A stretch of 64,000 bases of DNA from Streptomyces sp. HD (GTDB lineage: Bacteria; Actinomycetota; Actinomycetes; Streptomycetales; Streptomycetaceae), in contig NZ_JAQMYP010000012.1 in assembly GCF_028369295.1 (NCBI RefSeq), positions 1-64,000 on the forward strand. The letters are read 5' to 3'. The notes under the pieces were generated by a model. That model saw nothing but the letters and a program-made list of their open reading frames with translations, was not told the DNA's origin and did no database searches. Shown one piece after another: positions 18,031 through 27,131 of the stretch (position 1 is its first letter; the number at the start of each line of letters is the position of its first letter). The position numbers and the translations under genes were made by a program.

Positions 18031-18423
18031 TCAGGCGGGGGCGTGCTGGCGGACCGGGGCCCAGCAGCGGATGATGTCGCGGACCGAGACGATGCCGACG
18101 GGTTCGCCGTGGTCCAGGACGATCAGATGGCGGAAACCGCCGTGCGCCATGGCGCGGGCCGCCTCCTCCAGGGTCCATGACGGGGCCGCGAACACGACGT
18201 CCGTAGTGGTGTGGTCGTGGGTGCGCTCGATGTCCGGGTTCTGTCCGAGGCCGACGGAATTGAGGATGTCGCGTTCGGTGAGGATGCCGATACCGCCGGC
18301 GTCGGGGTCGTGGACCACGGCCGCGCCGACCCGACGGGCGGACATGAGCGCGGCGGACTGGCGAAGGGTGTGAGTGGGGCCGATGGTGAGGACCACGGTG
18401 CTCATGGCGTCACGTACGAGCAT
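18031..18423 (-). CDS. CBS-domain protein
   Basis: Protein of 130 aa consisting of two CBS motifs (about residues 5-58 and 72-125; GIGILTERDILN and PVGIVSVRDIIR close each). Paired CBS domains bind adenine nucleotides and usually regulate partner proteins; this stand-alone form has no known target. The ATG at 18423 follows AGGAGGTGG at ideal spacing, while the in-frame GTG at 18435 lies inside that ribosome site and is rejected. It lies between the Fur regulator and hisN, all on the minus strand but with separate intergenic gaps. Confidence 0.88.
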   Translation of the reverse strand: MLVRDAMSTVVLTIGPTHTLRQSAALMSARRVGAAVVHDPDAGGIGILTERDILNSVGLGQNPDIERTHDHTTTDVVFAAPSWTLEEAARAMAHGGFRHLIVLDHGEPVGIVSVRDIIRCWAPVRQHAPA

Positions 18424-18647
18424 GGATGGAGCCACCTCCTGAAGTGCCCCCGCACCGTTTGTTCACCGATTCACAAATTCACAAGTGGGGGGACTCTCAG
18501 GTTGGCAGGTAAAGCGCGGGTCAACAAGGGGGCGCGTGAAGCTGGGTTCGGGGCGTATGGAGCACTCGGTGCGCGTGGTGCGCCCGAGCCAGGGCAATAG
18601 CGCTGGTTGCCGCTTCGGTGGCGCTGGGCGCTGCCTCGGTAATGCCA

Positions 18648-18691
18648 GTGACGCTTGAACGCTGGTGACGCTCGAACGCTAGTAACGCTCG
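18648..18691. repeat. 17-bp tandem repeat at the hisN 3' end
   Basis: GTGACGCTTGAACGCTG, GTGACGCTCGAACGCTA and a partial third GTAACGCTCG run into the hisN stop codon. The local duplication lies mostly outside the coding sequence. Confidence 0.6.
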
Positions 18692-19479
18692 TTGAGGTAT
18701 CCCAGGAGCTCGTCGTGCAGTACGCCGTTCGACGCGGCCGCGTTGCCGCTGTGCGGGCCCGGGCGGCCGTCGAGGCCGGTGAAGGTGCCGCCGGCCTCCG
18801 TGACGACGATCGCGGTGGCGGCCATGTCCCAGAGGGAGAGCTCGGGCTCGGCGCAGATGTCCACCGATCCCTCGGCGACCATCATGTACGGCCAGAAGTC
18901 GCCGTACGCGCGCGTGCGCCACACCTCGCGGGTGAGGTCGAGGAAGCCGTTGAGGCGTCCCTGCTCCTCCCATCCGCTCAGCGAGGAGTACGCGAACGAG
19001 GCGTCCGTCAGTTTCGAGACGCGGGAGACCTGCAGGCGGGTGGCGGAGGAGAGGCTGCGGCCGGAGAAGGCGCCGTGGCCCTTCGCGGCCCACCAGCGTC
19101 GGCCCAGGGCGGGTGCGGACACGACGCCCACGACCGGCTGGAAGCCGCCCTCGCCTGCCTCCATCAGGGAGATGAGGGTGGCCCAGACCGGGACGCCGCG
19201 TACGTAGTTCTTGGTGCCGTCGATCGGGTCGATGACCCAGCGGCGGGGGCCGGTGCCCTCGACGCCGTACTCCTCGCCGAGGATCGCGTCTCTTGGGCGG
19301 GCGCGCTGGAGTTGACCGCGGATCAGTTCCTCGGCGGCCTTGTCGGCCTCGCTCACCGGGGTCATGTCCGGCTTGGTCTCGACCTTGAGGTCGAGGGCCT
19401 TGAAGCGGGCCATGGTGGCGGCGTCGGCGGCGTCCGCGAGGACGTGGGCGAGGCGTAGGTCGTCGAGGTAGTCCGGCAT
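18679..19479 (-). CDS. hisN: Histidinol-phosphate phosphatase (inositol-monophosphatase fold)
   Basis: Protein of 266 aa of the inositol monophosphatase-like superfamily. Metal-binding motifs are visible: LGEEYG (Glu69, Glu70), [12 protein letters not shown] (Asp84, Asp87) and SLWDMAA near residue 215. The position next to the Fur and CBS genes and the sequence match S. coelicolor SCO5208, shown experimentally to be a histidinol-phosphate phosphatase (from memory). It would perform the penultimate histidine step, unlinked to the main his operon as usual in actinobacteria. The ATG at 19479 begins family similarity. Other members act on inositol phosphates, so the assignment rests on orthology. 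Confidence 0.85.
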   Translation of the reverse strand: MPDYLDDLRLAHVLADAADAATMARFKALDLKVETKPDMTPVSEADKAAEELIRGQLQRARPRDAILGEEYGVEGTGPRRWVIDPIDGTKNYVRGVPVWATLISLMEAGEGGFQPVVGVVSAPALGRRWWAAKGHGAFSGRSLSSATRLQVSRVSKLTDASFAYSSLSGWEEQGRLNGFLDLTREVWRTRAYGDFWPYMMVAEGSVDICAEPELSLWDMAATAIVVTEAGGTFTGLDGRPGPHSGNAAASNGVLHDELLGYLNERY

Positions 19480-20133
19480 GGGACGAACCGTATCTGTCGT
19501 GCTTGGGGTGGGGCTACATGGCCGGGGATCATGGGCGGGTTGCGTGACGGGGGATTTCGCCCCCGCCGCCCCTACCCGTCCCATCCGCCAGGGGCGCTGC
19601 CCCTTCGACCCCGGGGGGCTTCCGGGGGCTGCCGCCCCCAGACCCCCGCTTCGGCCCCTGAAGGGCCTTGTCCTCAACCGCCGGACGGGCTGGAAGGGGC
19701 TGGTCGGCGTTGGGGAGTGGGCGTGCTTGTGGGTGGGGGCGGTGGGTCTCTGTCCTCAACCGCCGGACGGGCTGGGAGGGAGTTGGCCGGTGTTGGGGAG
19801 TGGCCGCGCATGCCTCCGAACGCGGATGGCTGCGGGATGTGGGCGGCGTTCTGAGTCGGGCGGTGAGGGTTTGGGGTGGAGTCTGTCGGGGGTGCGTGAG
19901 GGCTGGAGTGGCGTGGGTTTGTTCTTGGGGGTGGGGCGGCTGAATTGTGTGGGTCGGGCTGAGGGTCCTGGTGGGTCGTAGCGGGCTGACGGGCTAGTCC
20001 CTGCCCCTGTCCCGGTGTCGGAGGCCCGCGCGTCGCGGTGGAATGGCGCCCCCGCATGCGCTCGCGAACCCTTGACAGTGCCTCCGTGCGCGTCAAATCT
20101 GGGCGCAGAGCCGCTCGGTCCTGGGAGGCGATG
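19480..20133. other. Non-coding 654-bp region with dispersed Streptomyces repeats
   Basis: No convincing gene. It contains two copies of TCCTCAACCGCCGGACGGGC (19671 and 19753), the tail of a longer intergenic repeat that also includes the GC-rich palindromic stretch GGGGGCTTCCGGGGGCTGCC near 19615. The rest is G-rich on the plus strand without coding periodicity. The hisN promoter should be near 19490-19560 and the TetR promoter near 20040-20120, but no clear boxes are seen. Confidence 0.6.
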
Positions 20134-20742
20134 ATGCCTGCAGCGCGGGAATCTCTGCTGGACTCCGCTTATACGGCGCTGGCGCGCCGGCCGTGGTCCG
20201 CCGTGCGGATGGTGGACGTGGCCTCGGCGGCCGGAGTGTCCCGGCAGACGCTGTACAACGAGTTCGGGAGCAAGGAAGGCCTCGCCCGTGCGCTTGTGCG
20301 CAGGGAGGCCGACGGTTATCTCGCCGGTGTGGACCGCGCTCTCGCCACACACAGCGACGCCCGCGATCGCCTCACCGCCACCGCCGAGTGGATCGCCGGA
20401 CTCGCCCGCGACAACGCCCTGGTCCGCGCCATGCTCACCGGCTGCTGGAGCGAGCGCCTGCCCTCGCCGACCCTCTCCGCCGTGCCGTCCTCCTCCGCCG
20501 TACCGGCGCAGCGGCGGGCCGACGGGCCGCTTCCGTCGCCCGGCGACTTCGTGGCCCTCGTCCGCGACCGCGCCGTGTCGGTCCTTTCCGGGCCCGGCGT
20601 CAACAAGTCCGACAGCGCCGACCTCGCCCGCTCCTGCGAACTGGTCGTCAGGCTGGCGCTGTCCTGCGTCGCCGCGCCACCCGGGGAAGGGGGTGTCTCC
20701 GATCTCGTGCGGAGCGCGTTGCACCGGCAGTTAGCCGGCTGA
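20134..20742 (+). CDS. TetR-family transcriptional regulator
   Basis: Protein of 202 aa. The N-terminal helix-turn-helix is typical (MVDVASAAGVSRQTLYNEFG, about residues 28-47). The C-terminal helical ligand domain is variable and its ligand unknown. ATG codons occur at 20131 and 20134; GGGAGGCG favours the second by spacing. An upstream GTG at 20086 would add an Arg-rich leader unlike TetR proteins. It is convergent with the SMR exporter gene, so control of that exporter is possible but unproven. Confidence 0.88.
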   Translation: MPAARESLLDSAYTALARRPWSAVRMVDVASAAGVSRQTLYNEFGSKEGLARALVRREADGYLAGVDRALATHSDARDRLTATAEWIAGLARDNALVRAMLTGCWSERLPSPTLSAVPSSSAVPAQRRADGPLPSPGDFVALVRDRAVSVLSGPGVNKSDSADLARSCELVVRLALSCVAAPPGEGGVSDLVRSALHRQLAG

Positions 20743-20817
20743 CCGTCCCGCGGCGGCCTGCCCGTTGACCCGCGGCGGTCTGCCTGTCGCGGCCTGCGGT
20801 GTTCCCGGGGGACCCTC

Positions 20818-21141
20818 TCAGTGCGACGAGCCCGACAGTTGCAATCCGATGACGCCCGCGATCACCAGGCTGATCGACACGATCTTCAGCGTCGACACCA
20901 GGTCCCCGAGGAAGATCATCCCGTAGATCGCCGTACCCGCCGCTCCGATGCCCGTCCACACCGCGTACGCGGGGCCCACGTCCAGTTTCTTCAATGAGAG
21001 CGTCAGGAGTCCGAAGCTGCCGAGGGCGAAGATGCAGAAGGCGACGGTCGGCCAGAGTCGGGTGAAGCCGTGCGACAGCTTGAGGCAGACGGCGAAGCCG
21101 GTTTCGAGCAGACCCGCCACTATGACCAGCAGCCACGCCAT
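20818..21141 (-). CDS. SMR-family efflux protein (SugE/Gdx-like)
   Basis: Protein of 107 aa with four membrane helices, the size of small multidrug resistance transporters. The essential membrane glutamate is Glu13 in GLLETGFAV. The YAVWTGIGAAGTAIYG segment is typical of the family. The MAWLLVIVAGLLETG start resembles the SugE/Gdx guanidinium-exporter branch more than EmrE, but no guanidine riboswitch is recognised in the ~190 bp upstream. SMR proteins work as antiparallel dimers exchanging protons for cations. It lies downstream of rsgA on the same strand. Confidence 0.88.
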   Translation of the reverse strand: MAWLLVIVAGLLETGFAVCLKLSHGFTRLWPTVAFCIFALGSFGLLTLSLKKLDVGPAYAVWTGIGAAGTAIYGMIFLGDLVSTLKIVSISLVIAGVIGLQLSGSSH

Positions 21142-21329
21142 GTGCTGTCCTCCCGTGTCCCCGCGTACCTGTGACCGCTTCGTCAGGCTTTGGTCAGGCT
21201 TGCATCCGGCTTGGTGCGATTATGCCCTTACCGGACTCGCAGGGAGACAAACAACGCGGAGGTCAACCGACTGGTCAACCGGCTTCCTCGGTCCCCTTCC
21301 CAGGGTCCCCTTCCCCCGGGTCCTCTTCC

Positions 21330-22340
21330 TCAGTCCCCCTCCGTGCGCTCCCGCGTCGCCAGCAGTCGGCGCAGTGAGTACAGGCGGGCCGGGTCGGCGT
21401 GCCCCTCTTCCACCCACTGGTCCAGCGCGCACTCCGGCTCATCATGACTGCACGCACGCGGACAGCCCTCGGTTCCCGGTTCCAGGTCGGGGAACGCGTG
21501 GATCACCTGGGACGGATCGATGTGGGCCAGACCGAAGGAACGGACGCCCGGGGTGTCGATCACCCAGCCGTCGACATACGTCAGCGGCAGCGCCAGCGCG
21601 GACGTCGTGGTGTGCCGGCCGCGCCCCGTCACCGCGTTCACATGCCCGGTCGAGCGCCGGCGCTCCTCCGGCACCAACGCGTTCACCAGCGTCGTCTTGC
21701 CCACGCCGGAGTGGCCGACGAACGCCGTGACCTTGCCGTCCAGATACTCCCGGACCCGGTCCGCGGCGCCGCCGTCCGCCAGTTCCTCGCGGCTGGTGAC
21801 GACATGGGGAATGTCCAACGCCCCGTACAGCTCCAGGAGTTTGTCCGGCGGCGCCAGGTCCGACTTCGTCATCACCAGCAGCGGTTCCAGACCGCCGGCG
21901 AACGCCGCCACCAGACAGCGGTCGATCAGCCGAGGCCGCGGTTCGGGGTCGGCGAGGGCGGTGACGATGGCGAGTTGGTCGGCGTTCGCCACCACGACCC
22001 GCTCGAACGGGTCGTCGTCGTCCGCGGTACGGCGCAGCAGCGACGACCGCTCCTCGATGCGCACGATGCGCGCCAGCGTGTCCTTCTTGCCGGACAGGTC
22101 GCCGACCAGGGCCACCCGGTCCCCGACCACCGCCGCCTTGCGGCCGAGCTCGCGGGCCTTCATCGCCAGTACGATCCGGTCCTCGACCAGGCAGGTCAGC
22201 CGCCCCCGGTCGACGGTGAGGACCATGCCCTCGGCGGCGTCCTCGTGCTTGGGCCGGATGTTCGTCCGGGGGCGGGTGTTCCGACGTCCGGGGCGGGTGC
22301 GGATGTCGTCCTCGTCGGTGTGCTTGCCGTAGCGGCGCAT
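21330..22340 (-). CDS. rsgA: Ribosome small-subunit-dependent GTPase RsgA
   Basis: Protein of 336 aa with the circularly permuted GTPase order diagnostic of RsgA/YjeQ: an N-terminal OB-fold (about residues 35-105), then G4 TKSD (158-161), G1 GHSGVGKT (209-216) and G3 DTPG. The C-terminal zinc knuckle is visible as GCPRACSHDEPECAL. It acts in late 30S ribosome maturation. The ATG at 22340 lies 11 bp downstream of the aroA stop, so the two genes are probably co-transcribed. Confidence 0.93.
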   Translation of the reverse strand: MRRYGKHTDEDDIRTRPGRRNTRPRTNIRPKHEDAAEGMVLTVDRGRLTCLVEDRIVLAMKARELGRKAAVVGDRVALVGDLSGKKDTLARIVRIEERSSLLRRTADDDDPFERVVVANADQLAIVTALADPEPRPRLIDRCLVAAFAGGLEPLLVMTKSDLAPPDKLLELYGALDIPHVVTSREELADGGAADRVREYLDGKVTAFVGHSGVGKTTLVNALVPEERRRSTGHVNAVTGRGRHTTTSALALPLTYVDGWVIDTPGVRSFGLAHIDPSQVIHAFPDLEPGTEGCPRACSHDEPECALDQWVEEGHADPARLYSLRRLLATRERTEGD

Positions 22341-22351
22341 GGCGGTGTCCC

Positions 22352-23668
22352 CTACGCCCCGAGCATCCCGGTCCACAGCTCGGTGAAGTCCGGCAGGGTC
22401 TTCGCCGTCGTCGCCACGTTCTCGATCCGGACGCCCTCGACCGCGAGGCCGATGATCGCGCCGGCCGTCGCCATGCGGTGGTCCTCGTAGGTGTGGAAGA
22501 CACCGCCGTGCAGTCGACGCGGGCGGATGTGCAGGCCGTCGGCGGTCTCGGTGACGTCGCCGCCGAGCTCGTTGATCTCCTTGGTGAGGGCGGCCAGGCG
22601 GTCCGTCTCGTGCAGGCGCAGGTGCGCGACCCCGCGGAGCGTGGACGGGGAGTCCGCGAGGGCGGCGACCGCCGCGATGCCCGGGGTGAGTTCGCCGACC
22701 TCGCTCAGGTCCACGTCGATGCCGTGGATGGCACCCGAACCGGTGAACACGAGCCCGTACTCGGTGAGTTCGCAGGAACCGCCCATCTCGGTGAAGATCT
22801 CCCGCAGCCGGTCACCGGGCTGGGTGGTCCGGGACGGCCAGTCCGGGACGAGGACCTTGCCGCCGGTCACCAGCGCCGCCGCCAGGAACGGCTGGGCGTT
22901 GGACAGGTCCGGCTCGATCGTCAGATCGCGGCCGAGCAGGGCGCCCGGCGTGACCCGCCAGACGTTCGGCTCGCCGCCCGACTCCGGGGTGTCCACCTGG
23001 GCACCGACCGAGCGCAGCATGTCCACGGTCATGCGGATGTGCGGCATGGACGGCAGGGCGGAGCCGATGTGGCGGACCTCCACGCCCTGGTTGAAACGCG
23101 GGCCGGACAGCAGCAGCGCCGACACGAACTGGGACGACGACGAGGCGTCGATCTCCACCGGGCCGCCCTCCAGCGCACCCCCGCCGTGCACCGTCAGCGG
23201 CAGCGCGCCCCGGCTGTCGTCGTCGATCCGGGCGCCGAGGACGCGCAGGGCGTCGATCACGCCGTTCAGGGGGCGCTCGTACGACCTCGGGTCGCCGTCG
23301 AAGCGGATGGGGCCGTCGGCCAGCGCGGCGACCGGCGGCAGGAAGCGCATCACCGTGCCGGCGTTGCCGACGTCGACCGTGGCCGGGCCGCGCAGCCCCG
23401 CGGGGAGCACGCGCCATGCCTCGCCGGTGCCCTCGGGGCCCACGCCCTCCTCGATGCCGACGCCCATCGCGCGCAGGGCGCCGGCCATCAGCAGGGTGTC
23501 GCGGGAGCGCAGCGGGCGGCGCAGCCAGCCTGGTTCGCTCGCGAGGGCGGCGAGGACGAGGGCTCGGTTGGTGACCGACTTGGACCCGGGCACGTGGACC
23601 GTCGCGTCGACGGCTCCGCTCGCGTGCGGGGCGGGCCAGAGGGCGGTGGGTGCGTCGTTCGGGGCCAT
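22352..23668 (-). CDS. aroA: 3-phosphoshikimate 1-carboxyvinyltransferase (EPSP synthase)
   Basis: Protein of 438 aa matching AroA end to end: substrate loop [17 protein letters not shown] near residue 30, [35 protein letters not shown], and near the C-terminus [15 protein letters not shown] and LRLHETDRL. It transfers enolpyruvate from PEP to shikimate-3-phosphate in chorismate synthesis. The ATG at 23668 follows GTGGGGG; a GTG nine bases upstream is an alternative. It heads an aroA-rsgA transcription unit. Confidence 0.95.
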   Translation of the reverse strand: MAPNDAPTALWPAPHASGAVDATVHVPGSKSVTNRALVLAALASEPGWLRRPLRSRDTLLMAGALRAMGVGIEEGVGPEGTGEAWRVLPAGLRGPATVDVGNAGTVMRFLPPVAALADGPIRFDGDPRSYERPLNGVIDALRVLGARIDDDSRGALPLTVHGGGALEGGPVEIDASSSSQFVSALLLSGPRFNQGVEVRHIGSALPSMPHIRMTVDMLRSVGAQVDTPESGGEPNVWRVTPGALLGRDLTIEPDLSNAQPFLAAALVTGGKVLVPDWPSRTTQPGDRLREIFTEMGGSCELTEYGLVFTGSGAIHGIDVDLSEVGELTPGIAAVAALADSPSTLRGVAHLRLHETDRLAALTKEINELGGDVTETADGLHIRPRRLHGGVFHTYEDHRMATAGAIIGLAVEGVRIENVATTAKTLPDFTELWTGMLGA

Positions 23669-23713
23669 GGCCCCCACTTTATAAGCAGGCGGTCGTTCGG
23701 GTGCGGCGCCGTT

Positions 23714-23743
23714 GGGGCTGGTCGCGCAGTTCCCCGCGCCCCT
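23714..23743. repeat. Streptomyces extragenic repeat, copy 2
   Basis: GGCTGGTCGCGCAGTTCCCC followed by GCGCCCC, the same repeat as at 14041. An inverted GCGCCCC/GGGGCGC hairpin (about 23750-23770) follows it and may terminate the M50 protease gene. Confidence 0.7.
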
Positions 23744-23768
23744 ATGACCTGCGCCCCTTCGGGGCGCG

Positions 23769-24491
23769 TCATAGGTCCAAAAGCCACCTTCCCCCGCCTA
23801 TCAGCGAGCACAGCGACACCGCGTGGAACAGGAAGAACCACAACCCCGCCGGTACGTGCGTCAACCGCGACAGCTGGTCCGCGTCCGAGTCGCCGGCTCC
23901 TCCCCGCGCCCTCTTCGCCTGCAGCTCGAACGCCGGCCTGACCCCGCCCAGCAGCAGGAACCACACCACCACGTACGCGAACGCCGCCTGCACCTGTGGC
24001 CCCGTCAGCCAGCTCACCAGGACGAACGTGCCGCCTGCGACGAACACGGTCAGGGCGCCGTACGCGTTGCGGATCATCACCAGCATCGCCACCAGCAGGG
24101 CCGTCGCCAGCCACAGGAGCAGGGTGATGCGGCCGGCGGCCAGCAGGGCGGCGCCGCCGAGGCCCAGGAGCGGGGGAGCCGTGTAGCCGGCGGCCGCGGT
24201 GAGGATCATGCCGATGCCGTGCGGCTTGCCACGGCTGACGGTGAGGCCGCTGGTGTCGGAGTGCAGGCGTATGCCGGTCAGCGTCCGGCCGGTCAGTAGC
24301 GCGACCAGACCGTGGCCGCCCTCGTGGGCGATGGTGATGGCGTTGCGCGAGATGCGCCACAGGCCGTGCGGGACGATCACGACGAGCGCCACGACCAGGG
24401 TGACGATCACGACCCACACATCGGGGTCGGGCTGAGTACCGGAGACCTCGTCCCAGAGGGAGGCGAGGGAGGCGGATGCGGTCCTGTCCAT
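23769..24491 (-). CDS. M50-family membrane metallopeptidase
   Basis: Protein of 240 aa with about six hydrophobic helices. The zinc motif AHEGGHGL (HExxH) near residue 73 and a downstream [10 protein letters not shown] segment fit the M50B (SpoIVFB-like) family of intramembrane or membrane-associated proteases. The second conserved aspartate motif is not obvious, so activity is likely but not certain. The ATG at 24491 gives a short cytoplasmic N-terminus. It is divergent from the SRAP gene with only 50 bp between starts, so promoters must overlap. Confidence 0.82.
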   Translation of the reverse strand: MDRTASASLASLWDEVSGTQPDPDVWVVIVTLVVALVVIVPHGLWRISRNAITIAHEGGHGLVALLTGRTLTGIRLHSDTSGLTVSRGKPHGIGMILTAAAGYTAPPLLGLGGAALLAAGRITLLLWLATALLVAMLVMIRNAYGALTVFVAGGTFVLVSWLTGPQVQAAFAYVVVWFLLLGGVRPAFELQAKRARGGAGDSDADQLSRLTHVPAGLWFFLFHAVSLCSLIGGGRWLLDL

Positions 24492-24541
24492 GTGCGGTGA
24501 TGGCTCCCTGTGGTCGTCTGGAATCTGGCAGTGTTGCACGT

Positions 24542-25357
24542 ATGTGCGGACGGTATGCAGCCAGTCGTGGGCCCGAGGATCTCGCAGGAATCTTTGAGAT
24601 CGAGAAGTGGGAGCCCGAGGAGACCCTTGAGGCGGACTACAACGTGGCTCCGACCAAGGAGGTCCACGTCGTCCTCGACCGTCCCTTGAAAGACGTGGCC
24701 GAGCCGCGGCCGGTTCGACAGCTGCGCAAGCTGAAATGGGGGCTGGTGCCCAGCTGGTCCAAGACCCCCGAGAGCGCCTTCAAGATGATCAACGCGCGCG
24801 CGGAGACGGTGCACGAGAAGCCGTCGTACCGGCGGGCGTTCTCCTCCCGGCGCTGCATCATCCCCGCCGACGGCTACTACGAGTGGGTCACCGGTACGCA
24901 GGAGCGGGACCTGGAGGTCGAGGGGAAGAAGAAGCGGCCGCGCAAGCAGCCGTACTTCGTGCTGCCCGCCGACGGGTCGGTGTTCGCGATGGCGGGGCTG
25001 TACGAGTTCTGGCGGGACCGGACGCTGCCCGACGACCATCCCCAGGCCTGGTGGGTGACCTGCTCCGTGATCACGACCGAGGCGGAGACGACCCCGCTCG
25101 CCGTGGCGCCCGAGGAGGGCCCGCACACGCTCGCCGAGATCCACCCCCGGATGCCGCTGATGCTGACCCCGGACCGCTGGGACGCCTGGCTCGACCCGAG
25201 CCGCACGGACTCCGAGGACCTGCGCACCCTCCTCGACCCGCCGCCGCCCGGCCTGATGCGCGCCTACCCGGTCTCCACGCTGGTCAGCAACGTCCGCAAC
25301 AACGGCCCCGAGCTGCTGAAGGAGCTGGACGGGCCGGAAGAGGGCACCCTTTTCTGA
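24542..25357 (+). CDS. SRAP-domain protein (YedK/HMCES family)
   Basis: Protein of 271 aa. The catalytic Cys2 directly follows the initiator Met (MCGRYA), which fixes the start. Other active-site residues correspond to those of E. coli YedK: Asn84 in INARAET, Glu114 in GYYEW and His201 in HPRMP. SRAP proteins form thiazolidine crosslinks with abasic sites in single-stranded DNA to protect them during replication. No ribosome site precedes the ATG, suggesting leaderless or weak initiation. It is followed at once by the 18-bp minisatellite. Confidence 0.93.
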   Translation: MCGRYAASRGPEDLAGIFEIEKWEPEETLEADYNVAPTKEVHVVLDRPLKDVAEPRPVRQLRKLKWGLVPSWSKTPESAFKMINARAETVHEKPSYRRAFSSRRCIIPADGYYEWVTGTQERDLEVEGKKKRPRKQPYFVLPADGSVFAMAGLYEFWRDRTLPDDHPQAWWVTCSVITTEAETTPLAVAPEEGPHTLAEIHPRMPLMLTPDRWDAWLDPSRTDSEDLRTLLDPPPPGLMRAYPVSTLVSNVRNNGPELLKELDGPEEGTLF

Positions 25358-25358
25358 C

Positions 25359-25520
25359 CTGACACCCGCGTCCGACGTGACACCCGCGTCCGACGTGACG
25401 ACCGTGTCCGACGTGACATCCGTGTCCGACGTGACATCCGCGTGCGACGTGACATCCGCGTGCGACGTGACGACCGCGTGCGACGTGACGACCGCGTCCG
25501 ACGCGACATCCACGTCCGAC
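25359..25520 (+). repeat. 18-bp minisatellite, nine units
   Basis: Nine consecutive 18-bp units of the type GTGACATCCGCGTGCGAC, with variants at a few positions, start at the SRAP stop codon. Read on the plus strand in one frame they give SDVTT-like repeats. The sequence right after the array resembles the region after a two-unit version at about 30695-30745. Confidence 0.9.
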
Positions 25521-25639
25521 GTGCGACCGAGACCGTCGGTACGGACGCGAATGCGCGCCCGGCGCGGCGGTGGGAGGACACCATGCCACGCCGAGCGCAC
25601 GCGGACCGCACCCACGCGGACCGCCGGGACCGGGGCCGC

Positions 25640-26353
25640 TCAGGCGGCGCCGGCCGGAGTCAGGGCCGTCAGGGCCTCCCGTACCGTCGCCCGGGCCAGC
25701 GCTGCCGTGGGGTCCACCACCGGGAGGCCGGCGCTCAGGTCACCGAGCAGCAGGGGCAGCTCGGTGCAGCCCGCCACCAGCAGGCCCGCCCCTCGGGCCG
25801 CCAGTTCCTCGGCGGCGCGCTCGATCAGGCAGACCGTGGCCGGGCCGAGGTCGCCCGCTTTCACCCGGCGGATGGCGCCCGTAACGGCCTCGCCCTGGGA
25901 GAGCTCGCCGGGCACCACCACCCGCAGGCCCGCCGCCGCCAGGGCGCGCTGATAGAGCTCGGCACGCACCGTGCCGGTCGTGGCCAGGAGCCCGACGGAC
26001 GCGACTCCCTGGTGGTGGCGGCGGATCTCGGCGACCGTCTCCGCGATCATGTCCAGCATCGGGACGCGCACGCTGCTCCGTACCCCGTCGAGGAAGGCGT
26101 GCGCGGTGTTGCACGGGGTCGCGATGACCCGCGCCCCCATCGCCTCCAGCCGGTGCGCACCGCGCACGAGCCAGGGCGTCGGGTCGGGGCCGCGCCCGGT
26201 CAGCGCCGCCGAGCGGTCCGGGACCGTCGGGTCGGCCCAGACCACGACCGGCAGATGGTCCTGGTCGACGCCGGCCGGGGTCGCGTCGATGACCTTCCGG
26301 TAGAAGTCGACCGTGGCCAGCGGGCCCATTCCGCCCAGGATTCCGATGGTCAT
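25640..26353 (-). CDS. Aspartate/glutamate racemase family protein
   Basis: Protein of 237 aa. The N-terminus MTIGILGGMGPLATVDFY and the two catalytic cysteines (Cys81 in TPCNTAH, Cys196 in AGCTELP) are those of the PLP-independent aspartate/glutamate racemase (YgeA-like) family. It would interconvert L- and D-forms of an acidic or related amino acid, or isomerise a similar compound; the substrate cannot be read off. It starts one base after the TSUP exporter stop and belongs to one operon with the exporter and a 2-oxoglutarate-dependent hydroxylase, suggesting it acts on an amino acid handled by them. Confidence 0.88.
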   Translation of the reverse strand: MTIGILGGMGPLATVDFYRKVIDATPAGVDQDHLPVVVWADPTVPDRSAALTGRGPDPTPWLVRGAHRLEAMGARVIATPCNTAHAFLDGVRSSVRVPMLDMIAETVAEIRRHHQGVASVGLLATTGTVRAELYQRALAAAGLRVVVPGELSQGEAVTGAIRRVKAGDLGPATVCLIERAAEELAARGAGLLVAGCTELPLLLGDLSAGLPVVDPTAALARATVREALTALTPAGAA

Positions 26354-26354
26354 C

Positions 26355-27131
26355 TCACGTTCCCCATTGGTCGAGTGCCAGCTTGCCGACCAGCACGGTC
26401 ACGACGACGAGCAGCACCGCCCGCACGAATCCGCTGCCGCGCTTGAGTGCCATACGGGCGCCCACCGAGGCGCCCGCGAGGTTGAACAGCGCCAGGAAGG
26501 GCGCGAGCGCCCACAGCACCGTTCCCTGGTACGCGAACATCGCGAGCGCGCCCAGGTTCGTCCCGACGTTGACGACCTTCGCCGTAGCCGAGGCCGTGAC
26601 CATGTCCATGGACAGGACCGCGACCAGGCCGATCACCAGGAACGTCCCGGTGCCGGGGCCGAGCAGCCCGTCGTAGAAGCCGATGCCCGCGCCGACGACC
26701 ACGACCGCGGTCAGCACCCGCTGCCGGGTCACGGCGCCGCCGGGCCGCTGTCCGAACTGCGGCTTCAGGACGACGAAGGCGGCGACGGAGACCAGCAGCA
26801 CCATGATCACGGGGCGCAGCACCTCGCTGTTCACCCCGGCCGCGAAGAACGCCCCGCCCACCGCCGCCAGCGCCGCGACCGAGCCGAGCCGGGCCGCGAG
26901 CCGCACGTCGACGCGGGCTCTGCGGGCGTACGTCACCGCGGCCGCCGAGGTGCCGACGACGCCGACGGCCTTGTTGGTGCCGAGGGCGTACGCCGGGGCC
27001 AGATGCGGGAAGGCGATGAGCAGGGCGGGCACCTGGAGGAGCCCGCCACCGCCGACCACCGCGTCCACCCAGCCCGCGAGCGCGGCGGCGACGCAGAGCA
27101 GCACCGCCGAGGTGAGGGTCAGGTCATGCAC
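26355..27131 (-). CDS. TSUP (TauE/SafE) family membrane transporter
   Basis: Protein of 258 aa with about eight hydrophobic helices. The two half-repeats of the family are visible (AGWVDAVVGGGGLLQVPAL near the N-terminus and GFYDGLLGPGTGTFLVIGL in the middle). Family members move sulfonates, sulfite or organic acids across the membrane. The GTG start overlaps the hydroxylase stop by eight bases, so translation is coupled. In this operon it may export the product of the hydroxylase and racemase (inference). Confidence 0.88.
   Translation of the reverse strand: MHDLTLTSAVLLCVAAALAGWVDAVVGGGGLLQVPALLIAFPHLAPAYALGTNKAVGVVGTSAAAVTYARRARVDVRLAARLGSVAALAAVGGAFFAAGVNSEVLRPVIMVLLVSVAAFVVLKPQFGQRPGGAVTRQRVLTAVVVVGAGIGFYDGLLGPGTGTFLVIGLVAVLSMDMVTASATAKVVNVGTNLGALAMFAYQGTVLWALAPFLALFNLAGASVGARMALKRGSGFVRAVLLVVVTVLVGKLALDQWGT

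Noticed and set aside
20959..21329. Guanidine riboswitch sought upstream of the SMR exporter
   Set aside because: No guanidine-I conserved core was recognised in the short region before the gene.
22478..23941. 487-aa open frame on the plus strand
   Set aside because: Antisense shadow of aroA with low-complexity Arg/Gly/His composition typical of GC-rich mirror frames.
25359..25520. Short regular repeats that could suggest a CRISPR array
   Set aside because: Units are contiguous 18-mers without spacers, and no cas genes are nearby; this is a minisatellite.
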